The notes beneath the pieces were generated by a model. The model was not told the origin of the DNA. It ran no database searches and saw nothing but the letters and a program-made list of their open reading frames with translations. A stretch of DNA of 64,000 nucleotides from an uncultured Oscillospiraceae bacterium. Its GTDB lineage: Bacteria > Bacillota > Clostridia > Oscillospirales > Ruminococcaceae. Where the stretch lies: NCBI GenBank assembly GCA_949295465.1, contig CASFKY010000059.1:1-64000 (forward strand). Direction: 5' to 3'. Positions 8,467 through 16,923 of the stretch are shown here, piece after piece; position 1 is the stretch's first letter; each line of letters opens with the position of its first letter. The position numbers were made by a program, and so were the translations under genes.

Positions 8467-9747
8467 TCATAAAGGCCCCTTGGGGCGGGCAAAGCCCTCC
8501 TCTTCCTCCTGGGGCTGGTTCTGGATATGGGGGGTGGGCAGCCCCAGCCCGTTTTTTACCAGGCTGGCGGGGGTAACCGCGGCGCTGCCGTATTTTTGGC
8601 GGATGGAGTCCAGGCTCTTTTCCAGTTGTTCCCGGCGGGGGTCGGGCTTGGGGGCGTCCTCAAAAAAGCTCTGCTGCACCGCAAAGGGCTCGTCGGTGAT
8701 GGAGAGGGCCGTCACGGTGAGCATACGGATGGGATTGGAGAAATTCCAGTTTCGGGCCAGAAGCTCCCATCCGGCCCGGAACAGATCCCGGGAGAGATGG
8801 GTGGACTGATCCAGCTGCTTTTGCCGGGTGATCACCCGGAACCCGGGGTCCCGGATGGTGAGCTGTACCCCGCCGGCCCAGAGATTCTTGCGGCGCAGAC
8901 GGGCCGCCACCTGGTCGCAGAGGCTGGTGAGGGCGGCCCGGCAGTCGGCCTCCCCCTCCAGGTTGCGCCGGAAGGTCTGGCCGTTGCCCACACTCTTCAC
9001 CGGCTCCCGGCTTCCGAAGGGCCGCACCGGCTCGGCGTCCTCCCCCCGGGCGTACCGGGAGAGCTCCGCCCCCAGCTTGCCCAGGGAGCTCTCCAGCATG
9101 CGGGGATCGGCTCCCGCCAGCTGGCCGATGGTGGAGATGCCCATCCTCTCCAAAACCTGGCGGGCCGAGCTGCCCACATAGAGCAGGGCCTCCACCGGCA
9201 GGGGCCAGACGATCCGGCGATAATTTTCCAGGCTGATGAGGGTGGTGGCGTCCGGCTTTTTGTAGTCGCTGCCCAGCTTGGCAAAAACCTTGTTGAAACT
9301 GACCCCCACCGAGATGGTGAGGCCGGTGGTCTTGCGCACCTCCAGGCGGAGCCGGTCGGCCAGCAGGCGGGGATGCTCGCAGAACAGATGATAGCTGTGG
9401 GTCACATCCAGCCAGCTCTCGTCGATGCTGAAGGGCTCCACCAGGTCGGTATACTGCAAGTATATATTATTAATGATAGTACAAAAATTGCGGTCCCGAT
9501 CCCGATGGGGGGGGAGCTGCACGAGGTCGGGGCATTTGCGCCGGGCCTGCCAGATGGTCTCGGCGGTGCGGATGCCGTACTTCTTGGCCGCCTCGTTCTT
9601 GGCCAGCACAATGCCGTGGCGGCCCTCCGGGTCCCCGCAGACGGCCACCGGCCGGTCGCGCAGTTCCGGGTGTTCCAGCAGTTCCACGCTGGCATAAAAG
9701 CTGTTGCAGTCGCAGTGGAGGATCCAGCGGCTTTTGGGGTCGGTCAT
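8467..9747 (-). CDS. dinB: Y-family DNA polymerase (DinB/Pol IV type)
   Basis: 426 residues. The palm motifs are present: HCDCNSFYASVE near the N-terminus (first metal-binding Asp and the Tyr/Phe steric gate region) and FSIDESWLDVT around residue 105. A helix-hairpin-helix region follows (VGSSARQVLERMGISTIGQLA), then the little-finger domain. Such enzymes copy damaged templates with low fidelity. The start MTDPKSRW is set by AGGAGG just upstream; a longer frame would add 26 non-homologous residues. No clear beta-clamp motif was identified at the C-terminus. Monocistronic, with its own terminator. No LexA box was convincing upstream. Confidence 0.9.
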   Translation of the reverse strand: MTDPKSRWILHCDCNSFYASVELLEHPELRDRPVAVCGDPEGRHGIVLAKNEAAKKYGIRTAETIWQARRKCPDLVQLPPHRDRDRNFCTIINNIYLQYTDLVEPFSIDESWLDVTHSYHLFCEHPRLLADRLRLEVRKTTGLTISVGVSFNKVFAKLGSDYKKPDATTLISLENYRRIVWPLPVEALLYVGSSARQVLERMGISTIGQLAGADPRMLESSLGKLGAELSRYARGEDAEPVRPFGSREPVKSVGNGQTFRRNLEGEADCRAALTSLCDQVAARLRRKNLWAGGVQLTIRDPGFRVITRQKQLDQSTHLSRDLFRAGWELLARNWNFSNPIRMLTVTALSITDEPFAVQQSFFEDAPKPDPRREQLEKSLDSIRQKYGSAAVTPASLVKNGLGLPTPHIQNQPQEEEEGFARPKGPL

Positions 9748-9861
9748 GGGGGCCTCCTTTCCGGGCGAGAGCCCTTTTCTCCAGTATACCACGGCTGGGG
9801 CCGGGCAAGCGAAAAATTTGGGCACCCTGCCGCCCAGTGTCCAATATGTGCCGGGATGCCC

Positions 9862-9890
9862 TTGACGGGGGCCGGGAAGGGGGCTACAAT
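9862..9890 (+). promoter_or_regulatory. sigma-A promoter for the CmpB-like gene
   Basis: TTGACG, 17 bases, TACAAT; the start codon is 28 bases downstream. It overlaps the upstream region of the divergently transcribed dinB. Confidence 0.7.
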
Positions 9891-9917
9891 CGTACGGAAC
9901 GACAGGAGGAGAGGGAT

Positions 9918-10832
9918 ATGTGGGATCTGTACCAGGGGATAGGGCTGTTTTTCCTCTATGCCTTTTTGGGCTGGTGTGTGGAGGTGGCCTTTGTGGCCGT
10001 GAATTGCGGCCGGGTGGTGAACCGGGGCTTTCTGAACGGGCCGGTCTGCCCCATTTACGGCTTTGGAATGCTGGCAGTGCTGGTTCTGCTGGAGCCGGTG
10101 GAGCAAAACCTGCTGCTGCTGTTTTTGGGGGGCATGGTGCTGGCCAGTGCCCTGGAACTGGCGGGAGGCTGGGCGCTGGACCGGCTGTTCCACACCCGCT
10201 GGTGGGATTACAGCGATGAGCCCTTCAACCTGGGCGGATACATCTGCCTCAAGTTCAGCCTGATGTGGGGGATGGGCACCGTCATGGTGGTGCGGCTGGT
10301 GCACCCCATCCTCTATGACCTGTTCCTGCTGATTCCCCGGCGGCTGGGCATCGGGCTGGAGGCAGTGTTCGTTCTGCTCTTTGCGGCGGACCTGGCGGCC
10401 ACCCTGGTGACGGTGGCAGGATTGAACCGGGACCTGAAAGAGCTCCACGAGCTGGCAGGTACCTTGCGCCGGGGCAGCGACATGCTCACCCAGAAGGTGG
10501 GCGGGGCAGCCCAGGCCGCCGACACCCGGCTGGACGAGGGCCGGCTGGAGTGGCAGCTGGCCAAGGCGGAGGGCCGCCAGGAGTGGGAGCGGCTCCGCCA
10601 GGAATGGGAGGAGATGCGCAGCGAGAACCGCCAGCAACTGGAGGAGAAGCTGGCCGGCCTGCAGGCCCGCAGCGACCAGCTGCGGGAAAAGCTGCTGGCC
10701 CGGCGGGCCTTTGGCGAAAACCGATTGCTGCGGGCCTTCCCCGGCATGAAGCGGCCGGACCGTCAGCCTCTGCTGGAGGGGCTTCAGCGGGAGATGGAGC
10801 GCCGCCGGCAGGAGCAAAAGCACCGCCGCTGA
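9918..10832 (+). CDS. CmpB-like putative ABC-transporter permease family membrane protein
   Basis: 304 residues with about six hydrophobic helices in the first 180. The pattern FLYAFLGWCVEV...NRGFLNGPVCPIYGFG is typical of the family annotated as putative ABC transporter permease (CmpB-like); despite the name no ATPase partner is seen here and the function is unknown. The C-terminal 120 residues are a highly charged Arg/Glu/Gln-rich coiled coil, unusual in length. The start MWDLYQ follows AGGAGGAGAGG. It is flanked by its own promoter and terminator, so it is probably a single-gene unit. Confidence 0.8.
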   Translation: MWDLYQGIGLFFLYAFLGWCVEVAFVAVNCGRVVNRGFLNGPVCPIYGFGMLAVLVLLEPVEQNLLLLFLGGMVLASALELAGGWALDRLFHTRWWDYSDEPFNLGGYICLKFSLMWGMGTVMVVRLVHPILYDLFLLIPRRLGIGLEAVFVLLFAADLAATLVTVAGLNRDLKELHELAGTLRRGSDMLTQKVGGAAQAADTRLDEGRLEWQLAKAEGRQEWERLRQEWEEMRSENRQQLEEKLAGLQARSDQLREKLLARRAFGENRLLRAFPGMKRPDRQPLLEGLQREMERRRQEQKHRR

Positions 10833-10842
10833 AACCTGCCCC

Positions 10843-10884
10843 AAAAGACGGGAGCCGCCCCTTTCCGGGCCGGCTCCCTGTTTT
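10843..10884 (+). terminator. terminator of the CmpB-like gene
   Basis: GGGAGCCG pairs with CGGCTCCC (10850-10878), followed by TGTTTT. The opposite side is A-rich, so it may also stop the converging minus-strand YbaK transcript. Confidence 0.7.
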
Positions 10885-10888
10885 GCGG

Positions 10889-11374
10889 TTATTCCTGGGG
10901 CCGTGGCCAGCCTCGGCAGAGATCCACCCACTGGACAAATCCGTCGCAGCAGTGTTCCAATTGATCGAGGGTCATCTCCACCGCGCTGTTGGAGGAGCCC
11001 GCCGCGGGGAAGACTGTCCCGAACCGGCGCAGGGATTCGTCCAGGTAGGTGCGCACCCCCGGCAAAAGGGCAAAGGGGCAGACCCCGCCGGGGGCATGGC
11101 CCACCAGGGTCTCCACCTGATCGGCCGGGATCATCCGGGCCTTTTCCCCGAACTGCTCCTTGAAGCGGTGGTTGTCCACCCGGGCGTCCCCTGCCGCCAC
11201 AATGAGCACCGGCCCCGCGGCGGTGAGGAAGGAGAGGGTTTTGGCGATGCGGGCTCCCTCGCAGCCCAGAGCGGCGGCTGCCAGCTCCACGGTGGCGCTG
11301 GACTCCTCCAGCTCCCGCACCTGACCGGGAAACCCGGCCTGCGCCAGCGCCCGGCGCACAGTTTCTACCGACAT
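10889..11374 (-). CDS. YbaK/ProX-type aminoacyl-tRNA deacylase domain protein
   Basis: 161 residues forming one YbaK/EbsC domain. Visible features are the conserved IAKTLSFLT segment with its invariant lysine (about residue 45), the GDARVDNHRFKE stretch and GHAPGGVCPFALL near residue 98, which lines the active site. Family members hydrolyse mischarged Cys-tRNA(Pro) or similar species in trans. The start follows AAGGAGG. It is 38 bases after the flippase stop and may be co-transcribed with it, although no functional link is evident. Confidence 0.88.
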   Translation of the reverse strand: MSVETVRRALAQAGFPGQVRELEESSATVELAAAALGCEGARIAKTLSFLTAAGPVLIVAAGDARVDNHRFKEQFGEKARMIPADQVETLVGHAPGGVCPFALLPGVRTYLDESLRRFGTVFPAAGSSNSAVEMTLDQLEHCCDGFVQWVDLCRGWPRPQE

Positions 11375-11412
11375 GAAAAGACCTCCTTGTGGAATAAGGC
11401 ACAGAATATCGC

Positions 11413-12828
11413 TCATCTGCGGCGGGCCAGGATCTGGCGAGCCATGATCCAGACGCCCTGGAAGTTCACCGTCAGCACCACGGCGGTGATCAGGGTGACC
11501 GGGATGAGATAGAACGAGGGGTTGGCCAGCTGCACAAAGCTCTCGGCCAGCAGAAGAAACAGATTCAGTGCCAAGCGGGGCACGCTGTAGTTCACCCGCA
11601 GCATCCGGCGGGTGTTGAAGGTGCGCAGCAGAAAGACCAGCATATAGCTCAGCAGGCTGGCCAGGGCCGCACCCCCCGGGCCCCAGGCCTTGATGAAGTA
11701 ATAGTTGAGGATGCAGTTGCAGATTGCCCCGCACAGCATGGTGTACAGCGCCCCCGAGGATCGCTTTTCCACCATATAGATGCTGTTGAGAAACTGGTTG
11801 AAGCAGCTGAAGACGGTGGCAATGGTGAGCAGGGGCACAAACCGCCAGGCGATGTAGTAGTCGCTGCGGAAGATCAGCATGAGGGGACGGCACAGCCAGA
11901 TGATGCCGGCGGCACAGCAGAACAGCACGCTCTGGTAGGTGTGGAAGACCTTGGAGAAGAACCGCTCCCGCCCCTTTTCCTCGGTGACCGCGCTCAGCTG
12001 CCAGGCCTCATAGAAGATGGTGCCCAGGGTGACCAGGATGGTGGGCAGGAAATAGCCAGTGCCCAGAAGGCCGCTCCAGTAGGCGCCGCTCTGGCCCTCG
12101 TAGCCCTCGCACAGCCCGTTCACAAAGAACAGATCGCTGGCGTTGATGATCCAGAAGCTGATCTGGGCCGGGATGAGGGGCAGGGAATAGCGCAGCATGG
12201 AGCGCAGCAGCCTCTTATTAAAATAAGAAGGCCGGAAATACCGGGAAAGCCCCCCGGCCCAGAACATGAACAGGGTGCTGATGGAGTCGCCGCAGAAAAT
12301 GGCCATCAGATAGCCCCGGGGGCCCAGGTTCAGCACCGACAAAAACAGCACATACAGCCCCAGGGTACAAGCCGAGCAGAGCAGGCCGTCCACCGCCACC
12401 AGCCGGTTGAGCTGGCGGGAGCGGATGTTCTGGCTGCACAGGGTGCGCAGGCTGCTCATCAGCACGTACATATATAAATAGAAGGCGTAGTCGCTGAAGG
12501 TGGGCACCAGGCACAGCAGGGGATAGGCCAGCAGCATCAGCACAAAGCCGGCCATCACGGTGAACACCCCGTCGGTGAACACCTGCCGCCGGTCCCGCCC
12601 TTTTTCCAGCCCGAAGCGGAGCACCGCATAGCTGATGCCCATGCCCACCAGAGGGATGAGCAGGTTGGCGCACTGGCTGGTGAGCTTGGTGATGCCCACG
12701 TCCGACACCTCGTCCATGGCGTGGGTGATATAGGGCTGGACGAAGAGGCTCAACAGCTTGCCCGAAAAGCTGCTGATGGCAAACAGCAAGGTATTGCCCG
12801 CCAGCCGTTTGTATCGATTCTCTGCCAA
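11413..12828 (-). CDS. polysaccharide/lipid flippase (MOP superfamily, PST/RfbX-like)
   Basis: 471 residues with 12-14 hydrophobic helices, an N-terminus RLAGNTLLFAISSFSGKLLSL and a GITKLTSQCANLLIPLVGMG segment typical of oligosaccharide flippases of the MATE/MurJ clan. Such proteins move lipid-linked sugars to the outer face of the membrane. No glycosyltransferases lie nearby, so its cargo is unknown. The start is TTG with a rather distant AGGAGC. It sits between the YgjP-type peptidase gene and the ybaK-like gene on the same strand. Confidence 0.85.
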   Translation of the reverse strand: MAENRYKRLAGNTLLFAISSFSGKLLSLFVQPYITHAMDEVSDVGITKLTSQCANLLIPLVGMGISYAVLRFGLEKGRDRRQVFTDGVFTVMAGFVLMLLAYPLLCLVPTFSDYAFYLYMYVLMSSLRTLCSQNIRSRQLNRLVAVDGLLCSACTLGLYVLFLSVLNLGPRGYLMAIFCGDSISTLFMFWAGGLSRYFRPSYFNKRLLRSMLRYSLPLIPAQISFWIINASDLFFVNGLCEGYEGQSGAYWSGLLGTGYFLPTILVTLGTIFYEAWQLSAVTEEKGRERFFSKVFHTYQSVLFCCAAGIIWLCRPLMLIFRSDYYIAWRFVPLLTIATVFSCFNQFLNSIYMVEKRSSGALYTMLCGAICNCILNYYFIKAWGPGGAALASLLSYMLVFLLRTFNTRRMLRVNYSVPRLALNLFLLLAESFVQLANPSFYLIPVTLITAVVLTVNFQGVWIMARQILARRR

Positions 12829-12932
12829 GATGGGAAAAGCTCCTTTTTCCTGATTTTGGGGAAGTCAAAGACAGTATAGCATATCCGGCGCCAAACTTCA
12901 CCTTTTGGGGGCTTTGGGCCGGGCAAAAAGCC

Positions 12933-13481
12933 CTATTTTTCCGCTTCGGTCTGCCGCAGGGCACGGCGCCGGGCCTTGCAGTCCGGCATCAGGCGCTCCA
13001 TCAGGGCCCAGAATCCGGCCTGGTGGTTGGGGTGGACAAAATGGCAGTACTCGTGCAGCACCACATATTCCACCAGGGGCCGGGGCTTGGAGGCCAGCCG
13101 CAGGTTCAGGGTGATCTGCCGGCGGGCGGGGCTGCAGCTGCCCCAGCGGGTCTTCATATCCCGCACCTGAAGCCGGGGCCGCTGACCGCCCAGTACCGGC
13201 GCAAAGAGGGGGAAGATCTCCTCGCTCACCTGGCCGAAGAGGGCCAGGGCCTGCCGGGGGTCGGGCGGGGGCAGGGCATCCTGCCGGGCGCGCTCCAGCG
13301 CCCGCTGCCGGGCCTGGCAGATCCACACTGCCCGGGAGGCCACAAAGGCGTCGGCCCGGGCGGGGGAGAGCCCCCGGGGCCCGCTCACCCGCACCTGGCC
13401 CTGGGCCGTGATGCGCAGATTCAGGTTCTTCACTGCCTTGGGCTGGTACTGGTATTCGATGCCGCCGGCCTGGCGTGTCAT
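12933..13481 (-). CDS. YgjP/SprT-type zinc metallopeptidase (DUF45, M48-like)
   Basis: 182 residues. The zinc site HEYCH sits within VEYVVLHEYCHFVHPNHQAGFW, and the third ligand region and the family signature MKTRWGSCS precede it. The family (YgjP-like, DUF45) is predicted to be a soluble metallopeptidase of unknown substrate. I chose the ATG at 13481 (GGAG eight bases upstream) over the GTG nine bases earlier, which overlaps that ribosome binding site. It is first in a probable minus-strand run with the flippase and ybaK-like genes, 104 bases apart from the flippase. Confidence 0.87.
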   Translation of the reverse strand: MTRQAGGIEYQYQPKAVKNLNLRITAQGQVRVSGPRGLSPARADAFVASRAVWICQARQRALERARQDALPPPDPRQALALFGQVSEEIFPLFAPVLGGQRPRLQVRDMKTRWGSCSPARRQITLNLRLASKPRPLVEYVVLHEYCHFVHPNHQAGFWALMERLMPDCKARRRALRQTEAEK

Positions 13482-13659
13482 GGGTTTCACTCCAAAATCA
13501 CCCCCGAAAAGAAAAGGACGAATACAAAATAAAAAAGCCGGGAAAATAAAACGTAACCCCGCTTGTCAAGAAGTATTTTATCATAAACGGCCCCAAAAGA
13601 AGCAGAAAAGAAGAAAAAAATCCGGGGCATTTTTGTTGATTATTTGGGGGTGGTTTATA

Positions 13660-13688
13660 TTGACGTGCACTATATCTTGTGGCATAAT
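13660..13688 (+). promoter_or_regulatory. sigma-A promoter for the nrdD operon
   Basis: TTGACG, 17 bases, CATAAT. The predicted start is near 13695, giving a leader of about 150 bases. The spacer is occupied by an NrdR-like box. Confidence 0.7.
13667..13682. promoter_or_regulatory. candidate NrdR box
   Basis: The 16-mer GCACTATATCTTGTGG closely matches the NrdR consensus (acaCwATATwTwGtgt type) and fills the spacer between the -35 and -10 elements. A much weaker partner palindrome (CCCATATGGG) is centred about 31 bases downstream, the usual spacing for paired NrdR boxes. NrdR represses ribonucleotide reductase genes when dATP is plentiful. Confidence 0.6.
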
Positions 13689-13841
13689 ATTTCACGAACC
13701 CCCATATGGGCTAAGGCCGGGGGATAAAGCTGGAATTCAGGGGCTGTGCAGGAAAGCCGCACGGCCCTTTCCACAGATAGGGATATGTCAGAAAACGGAG
13801 GGCGGCCGCGGCCTGCCCCGCAAAGAAAGGAAACAAGGAGC

Positions 13842-16112
13842 ATGATTCAGAGTATCGTCAAGCGGGACGGCCGGGTCGTCCTTTATGATGAGAGCAAGAT
13901 CGCGCGGGCCATCCTGAAGGCCTTGGAAGCCGCCAATGAGGGGGATGCCTCGGAGGCGGCCCGGGTGGCCAACAAGGCCTCCAAGCAGCTGGGGCTGATG
14001 TTCAAGGACGAATCCCCCACCATCGAGCAGATCCAGGATGTGGTGGAGCGCAGCCTGATGGAGACCGGCCACGACGAGGCCGCCAAGAAGTATATCCTCT
14101 ACCGGGCCAACCGCACCCGCATCCGGGAGGCGCGCACCAGCCTGATGAAGGCCATTGACGAGATCGTCAATGTGGATGCCCGGGAAAGCAACATGAAGCG
14201 GGACAACGCCAATATCGACGGCAACGGCAGCATGGGCGCCATGCTCCAGATGGGCGCCAGCGCCGCCAAGGCCTACAACAACATGTATCTGCTCACCCCC
14301 GAGCAGTCCGAGGCCTACAGCCAGGGGGACATCCACATCCATGACTTCGACTTCTACGCCCTCACCGAGACCTGCTGCCAGATCGACCTGATCAAGCTGT
14401 TCCACGGGGGCTTCTCCACCGGCCACGGCTTTTTGCGGGAGCCCCAGAGCATTGCCAGCTACGCGGCTCTGGCGGCCATCGCCATCCAGGCCAACCAGAA
14501 CGACCAGCACGGCGGCCAGGGCATCCCCAACTTCGATTACGCCCTGGCTGAGGGCGTAGCCAAGAGCTTTGCCCGCACCTACACCCGCAAGCTGCGGGAG
14601 GCGCTGGAGGATTACTTCGACACCGACGACGAGAGCGAGCTCACCGAAAAGGCCATCGCCGAGGCCGGCAAGCCCGGGCTGGGGGATGTGAAGGAGACCT
14701 TTGATGGCATTGTGGCCGACGAGCTGGTCAAGAGCGGCCGCATCGACCGGGAGCATGCCTACCATCTGGTGAGCCGCAGCCGCCAGCGGGCCGAGAAGCA
14801 GGTGGACCGGGATACCTACCAGGCCATGGAGGGCTTTATCCACAACCTGAACACCATGCACAGCCGTGCCGGCGCCCAGACGCCTTTCAGCAGCATCAAC
14901 TACGGCACCGACACCAGCCCCGAGGGGCGGATGGTGATGTGGAACACCATGAAGGCGCTGGATGCGGGCCTGGGCCACGGCGAGACCGCCATCTTCCCCA
15001 TCCACATCTTCAAGGTGAAGGAGGGGGTCAACTACAACCCCGGCGACCCCAACTACGACCTGTTCAAGTACAGCATGGAGGTCAGCGCCCGGCGGCTCTT
15101 CCCCAACTATGTGTTTGAGGATGCGCCCTTCAACCTCCAGTACTACAAGCCCGGCCATCCCGAGACCGAGGTGGCCACCATGGGCTGCCGCACCCGGGTG
15201 ATGGGCAATGTGTACGACCCCACCCAGGAGATCGCCTACGGCCGGGGCAACCTGAGCTTCACCTCCATCAACCTGCCCCGCCTGGCCATCCTGGCCAAGG
15301 GGGACGAGAAGGCCTTCTATGAGAGCCTGGACAAGATGATGGATCTGGTGGCCCGTCAGCTGATGGACCGCTATCACATCCAGGCCGCCAAGCATGTGTA
15401 CAACTACCCCTTCCTGATGGGGCAGGGCGTCTGGCTGGACAGCGACAAGCTGGGCCCCAACGACGAGGTGGGCGAGGTGCTCAAGCATGGCAGCCTGTCC
15501 ATCGGCTTCATCGGCCTGGCCGAGACCCTGGTGGCCCTGTACGGCCATCACCACGGCGAGGGCAAGGAGTACTGGGACAAGGGCTATGCCATCATCAAGC
15601 ACATGCGGGATTTCGCCGACAAGAAGGCCGCCGAGACCCACATGAACTACGGCATCCTGGCCACCCCCGCCGAGGGACTGTCCGGCCGGTTCACCCGGAT
15701 GGACCAGAAGCGGTTCGGCAAGATCCCCGGCGTCACCGACCGGGAGTACTACACCAACAGCTTCCACATTCCGGTCTGGTTCCCCATCAAGGCCTACGAG
15801 AAGATCCAGCTGGAGGCTCCCTTCCATGCCCTGTGCAACGCGGGCCACATCACCTATGTGGAGCTGGACGGCGACACCGCCAACAACGTGGAGGCCTTTG
15901 AGAGCGTCATCCGCTGCATGCACGACGCGGGCGTGGGCTACGGCAGCGTCAACCACCCGGTGGACCGGGACCCGGTGTGCGGCTATGTGGGCGTGATCGG
16001 GGATGTATGCCCCCGGTGCGGTCGCCGCAACGGCGAGCCCATCAGCCCCGAAAAGCTGGCGGAGCTGCGCAAGAAGTATCCCAGCGTTCCCAAGTTCTGC
16101 GGCTGCCAGTGA
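13842..16112 (+). CDS. nrdD: class III anaerobic ribonucleoside-triphosphate reductase, large chain lacking the glycyl-radical tail
   Basis: 756 residues. An ATP-cone regulatory domain (about 1-95, IVKRDGRVVLYDESKI) precedes the reductase barrel (YSQGDIHIHDFDFYALTETCC..., TMGCRTRV). It reduces NTPs to dNTPs without oxygen. The C-terminus has a zinc-ribbon-like VCGYVG...CPRCGRR segment and a tail ending FCGCQ, and then stops. In other NrdD proteins this ribbon is followed by the R-[VI]-[CT]-G-Y-L radical motif and a terminal RVKH. Those are missing here and appear instead on the next small gene. The start MIQSIVKRDG matches the family; the nearest SD-like sequences (AAAGGA, AAGGAG) are not ideally spaced. 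Confidence 0.95.
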   Translation: MIQSIVKRDGRVVLYDESKIARAILKALEAANEGDASEAARVANKASKQLGLMFKDESPTIEQIQDVVERSLMETGHDEAAKKYILYRANRTRIREARTSLMKAIDEIVNVDARESNMKRDNANIDGNGSMGAMLQMGASAAKAYNNMYLLTPEQSEAYSQGDIHIHDFDFYALTETCCQIDLIKLFHGGFSTGHGFLREPQSIASYAALAAIAIQANQNDQHGGQGIPNFDYALAEGVAKSFARTYTRKLREALEDYFDTDDESELTEKAIAEAGKPGLGDVKETFDGIVADELVKSGRIDREHAYHLVSRSRQRAEKQVDRDTYQAMEGFIHNLNTMHSRAGAQTPFSSINYGTDTSPEGRMVMWNTMKALDAGLGHGETAIFPIHIFKVKEGVNYNPGDPNYDLFKYSMEVSARRLFPNYVFEDAPFNLQYYKPGHPETEVATMGCRTRVMGNVYDPTQEIAYGRGNLSFTSINLPRLAILAKGDEKAFYESLDKMMDLVARQLMDRYHIQAAKHVYNYPFLMGQGVWLDSDKLGPNDEVGEVLKHGSLSIGFIGLAETLVALYGHHHGEGKEYWDKGYAIIKHMRDFADKKAAETHMNYGILATPAEGLSGRFTRMDQKRFGKIPGVTDREYYTNSFHIPVWFPIKAYEKIQLEAPFHALCNAGHITYVELDGDTANNVEAFESVIRCMHDAGVGYGSVNHPVDRDPVCGYVGVIGDVCPRCGRRNGEPISPEKLAELRKKYPSVPKFCGCQ

Positions 16113-16190
16113 GCGGCCGGGAATGTGACAAGATCACCGACACAACCGAAATTCAGCGATAGAATAGAGTCAAATTAGGAGGAATGAAAG

Positions 16191-16337
16191 ATGGCAGCAT
16201 TGCAGAAACAGTCCGTTCTGGGCAAAGACGTGGGTTTTGAGCGCATCCGCCGCATCACCGGCTATCTGGTGGGCACCATGGACAAGTGGAACGACGCCAA
16301 GAAGGCCGAAGAGCGCGACCGCGTCAAGCACATGTGA
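16191..16337 (+). CDS. stand-alone glycyl-radical tail of NrdD (48 residues)
   Basis: A small gene with its own strong AGGAGG starts 78 bases after the nrdD stop. The 48-residue product contains RRITGYLVGTMDKWNDAKKA and ends EERDRVKHM. This aligns with the C-terminal tail of ordinary NrdD proteins (RRVCGYLGSP... to RVKHL in E. coli), whose glycine before Tyr-Leu carries the radical. The large NrdD in front lacks that segment, so the enzyme seems to be made of two chains, and NrdG would put the radical on this small one. Its stop (ATGTGA) lies 12 bases before the nrdG start. That it is translated and needed is inference; the similarity is clear to the eye. Confidence 0.82.
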   Translation: MAALQKQSVLGKDVGFERIRRITGYLVGTMDKWNDAKKAEERDRVKHM

Positions 16338-16348
16338 GGTTTACCGGG

Positions 16349-16879
16349 ATGCTGATGCTTGCGGGAATCGTGGAGAACAGCATCGTGGACGGCCCCGGCA
16401 TTCGGTTTACCGTGTTCTGCCAGGGCTGTCCCCACCATTGTCCCGGATGTCAGAACCAGTCCACCTGGCCGTTTGAGGGGGGCAACCCCTTCGAGCCGGA
16501 GGACATCCTTTCCTTTGTAAAAAAGGACCCCCTGGTGAAGGGGGTTACTTTTTCGGGGGGAGAGCCCTTCAGTCAGGCAGGGGAGTTTGCCCGCCTGGCC
16601 CGGCTGCTCAAGGCCGAGGGCTACGAGGTGGCCAGCTATACCGGCTACACCTTTGAGGAACTGATGGAAAAGGGCACCCCTGAGCAGAAAGAGTTGCTGG
16701 GCTGCCTGGACGTTTTGGTGGACGGCCGCTTCGAGCAGGACCAGCTCAGCCTGGACCTGCGCTTTCGGGGCAGCCGCAACCAGCGGATCCTGAACCTGCC
16801 GGCCAGCCTGGAAAAGGGCCGGGCCGTGTGGGAGACCAGCCGCCGCTGGGTGGGGGACGAGGATGTGCCCCGGGATTGA
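16349..16879 (+). CDS. nrdG: anaerobic ribonucleotide reductase activating protein (radical SAM)
   Basis: 176 residues. The radical-SAM cluster motif is CPHHCPGC (Cys27, 31, 34) inside the NrdG-typical FCQGCPHHCPGCQN, followed by VTFSGGEPF (SAM-binding GGE). It reduces SAM to a 5'-deoxyadenosyl radical that makes the glycyl radical of class III reductase. I chose the ATG at 16349 with GAGG nine bases upstream; a GTG overlapping the stop of the small gene is possible. Third gene of the nrdD-small peptide-nrdG operon. Confidence 0.95.
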   Translation: MLMLAGIVENSIVDGPGIRFTVFCQGCPHHCPGCQNQSTWPFEGGNPFEPEDILSFVKKDPLVKGVTFSGGEPFSQAGEFARLARLLKAEGYEVASYTGYTFEELMEKGTPEQKELLGCLDVLVDGRFEQDQLSLDLRFRGSRNQRILNLPASLEKGRAVWETSRRWVGDEDVPRD

Positions 16880-16886
16880 AAACCGA

Positions 16887-16923
16887 ACAAGCGCCCCGGG
16901 TTTTGACCCGGGGCGCTTGTTTT
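16887..16923. terminator. bidirectional terminator of the nrd operon and LysR gene
   Basis: ACAAGCGCCCCGGG pairs with CCCGGGGCGCTTGT, followed by TTTT on the plus strand and, on the minus strand, by a short TTCGGTTTT tract. It lies between convergent genes and overlaps the last codon of the LysR gene. Confidence 0.88.

Larger units (their letters stand above)
13482..13841. other. gene-free stretch: nrdD promoter and leader
   Basis: This 360-base region lies between the divergent YgjP and nrdD genes. It holds an AT-rich segment (13500-13700) with the nrdD promoter and NrdR-like box, then a GC-rich leader of about 150 bases. No riboswitch was recognised and no small gene is supported. Confidence 0.6.

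Noticed and set aside
13698..13713. Second NrdR box
   Set aside because: The spacing is right (about 31 bases centre to centre), but the core is CCATATGG rather than the TATA-centred consensus, so it is noted only as a weak partner.
13788..15956. Long minus-strand open frame opposite nrdD
   Set aside because: Shadow frame of a highly GC3-biased gene. The product is a repetitive Val/Gly/His/Leu-rich chain without a ribosome binding site.
15976..16030. VCGYVG in the large NrdD as the glycyl-radical motif
   Set aside because: It resembles RVCGYLG, but it is followed at once by a CPRCG pair. It therefore aligns with the zinc-ribbon segment (CGFTG...CPKCG) of E. coli NrdD, which lies before the radical site. 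The tail features that follow a real radical site are on the small gene.
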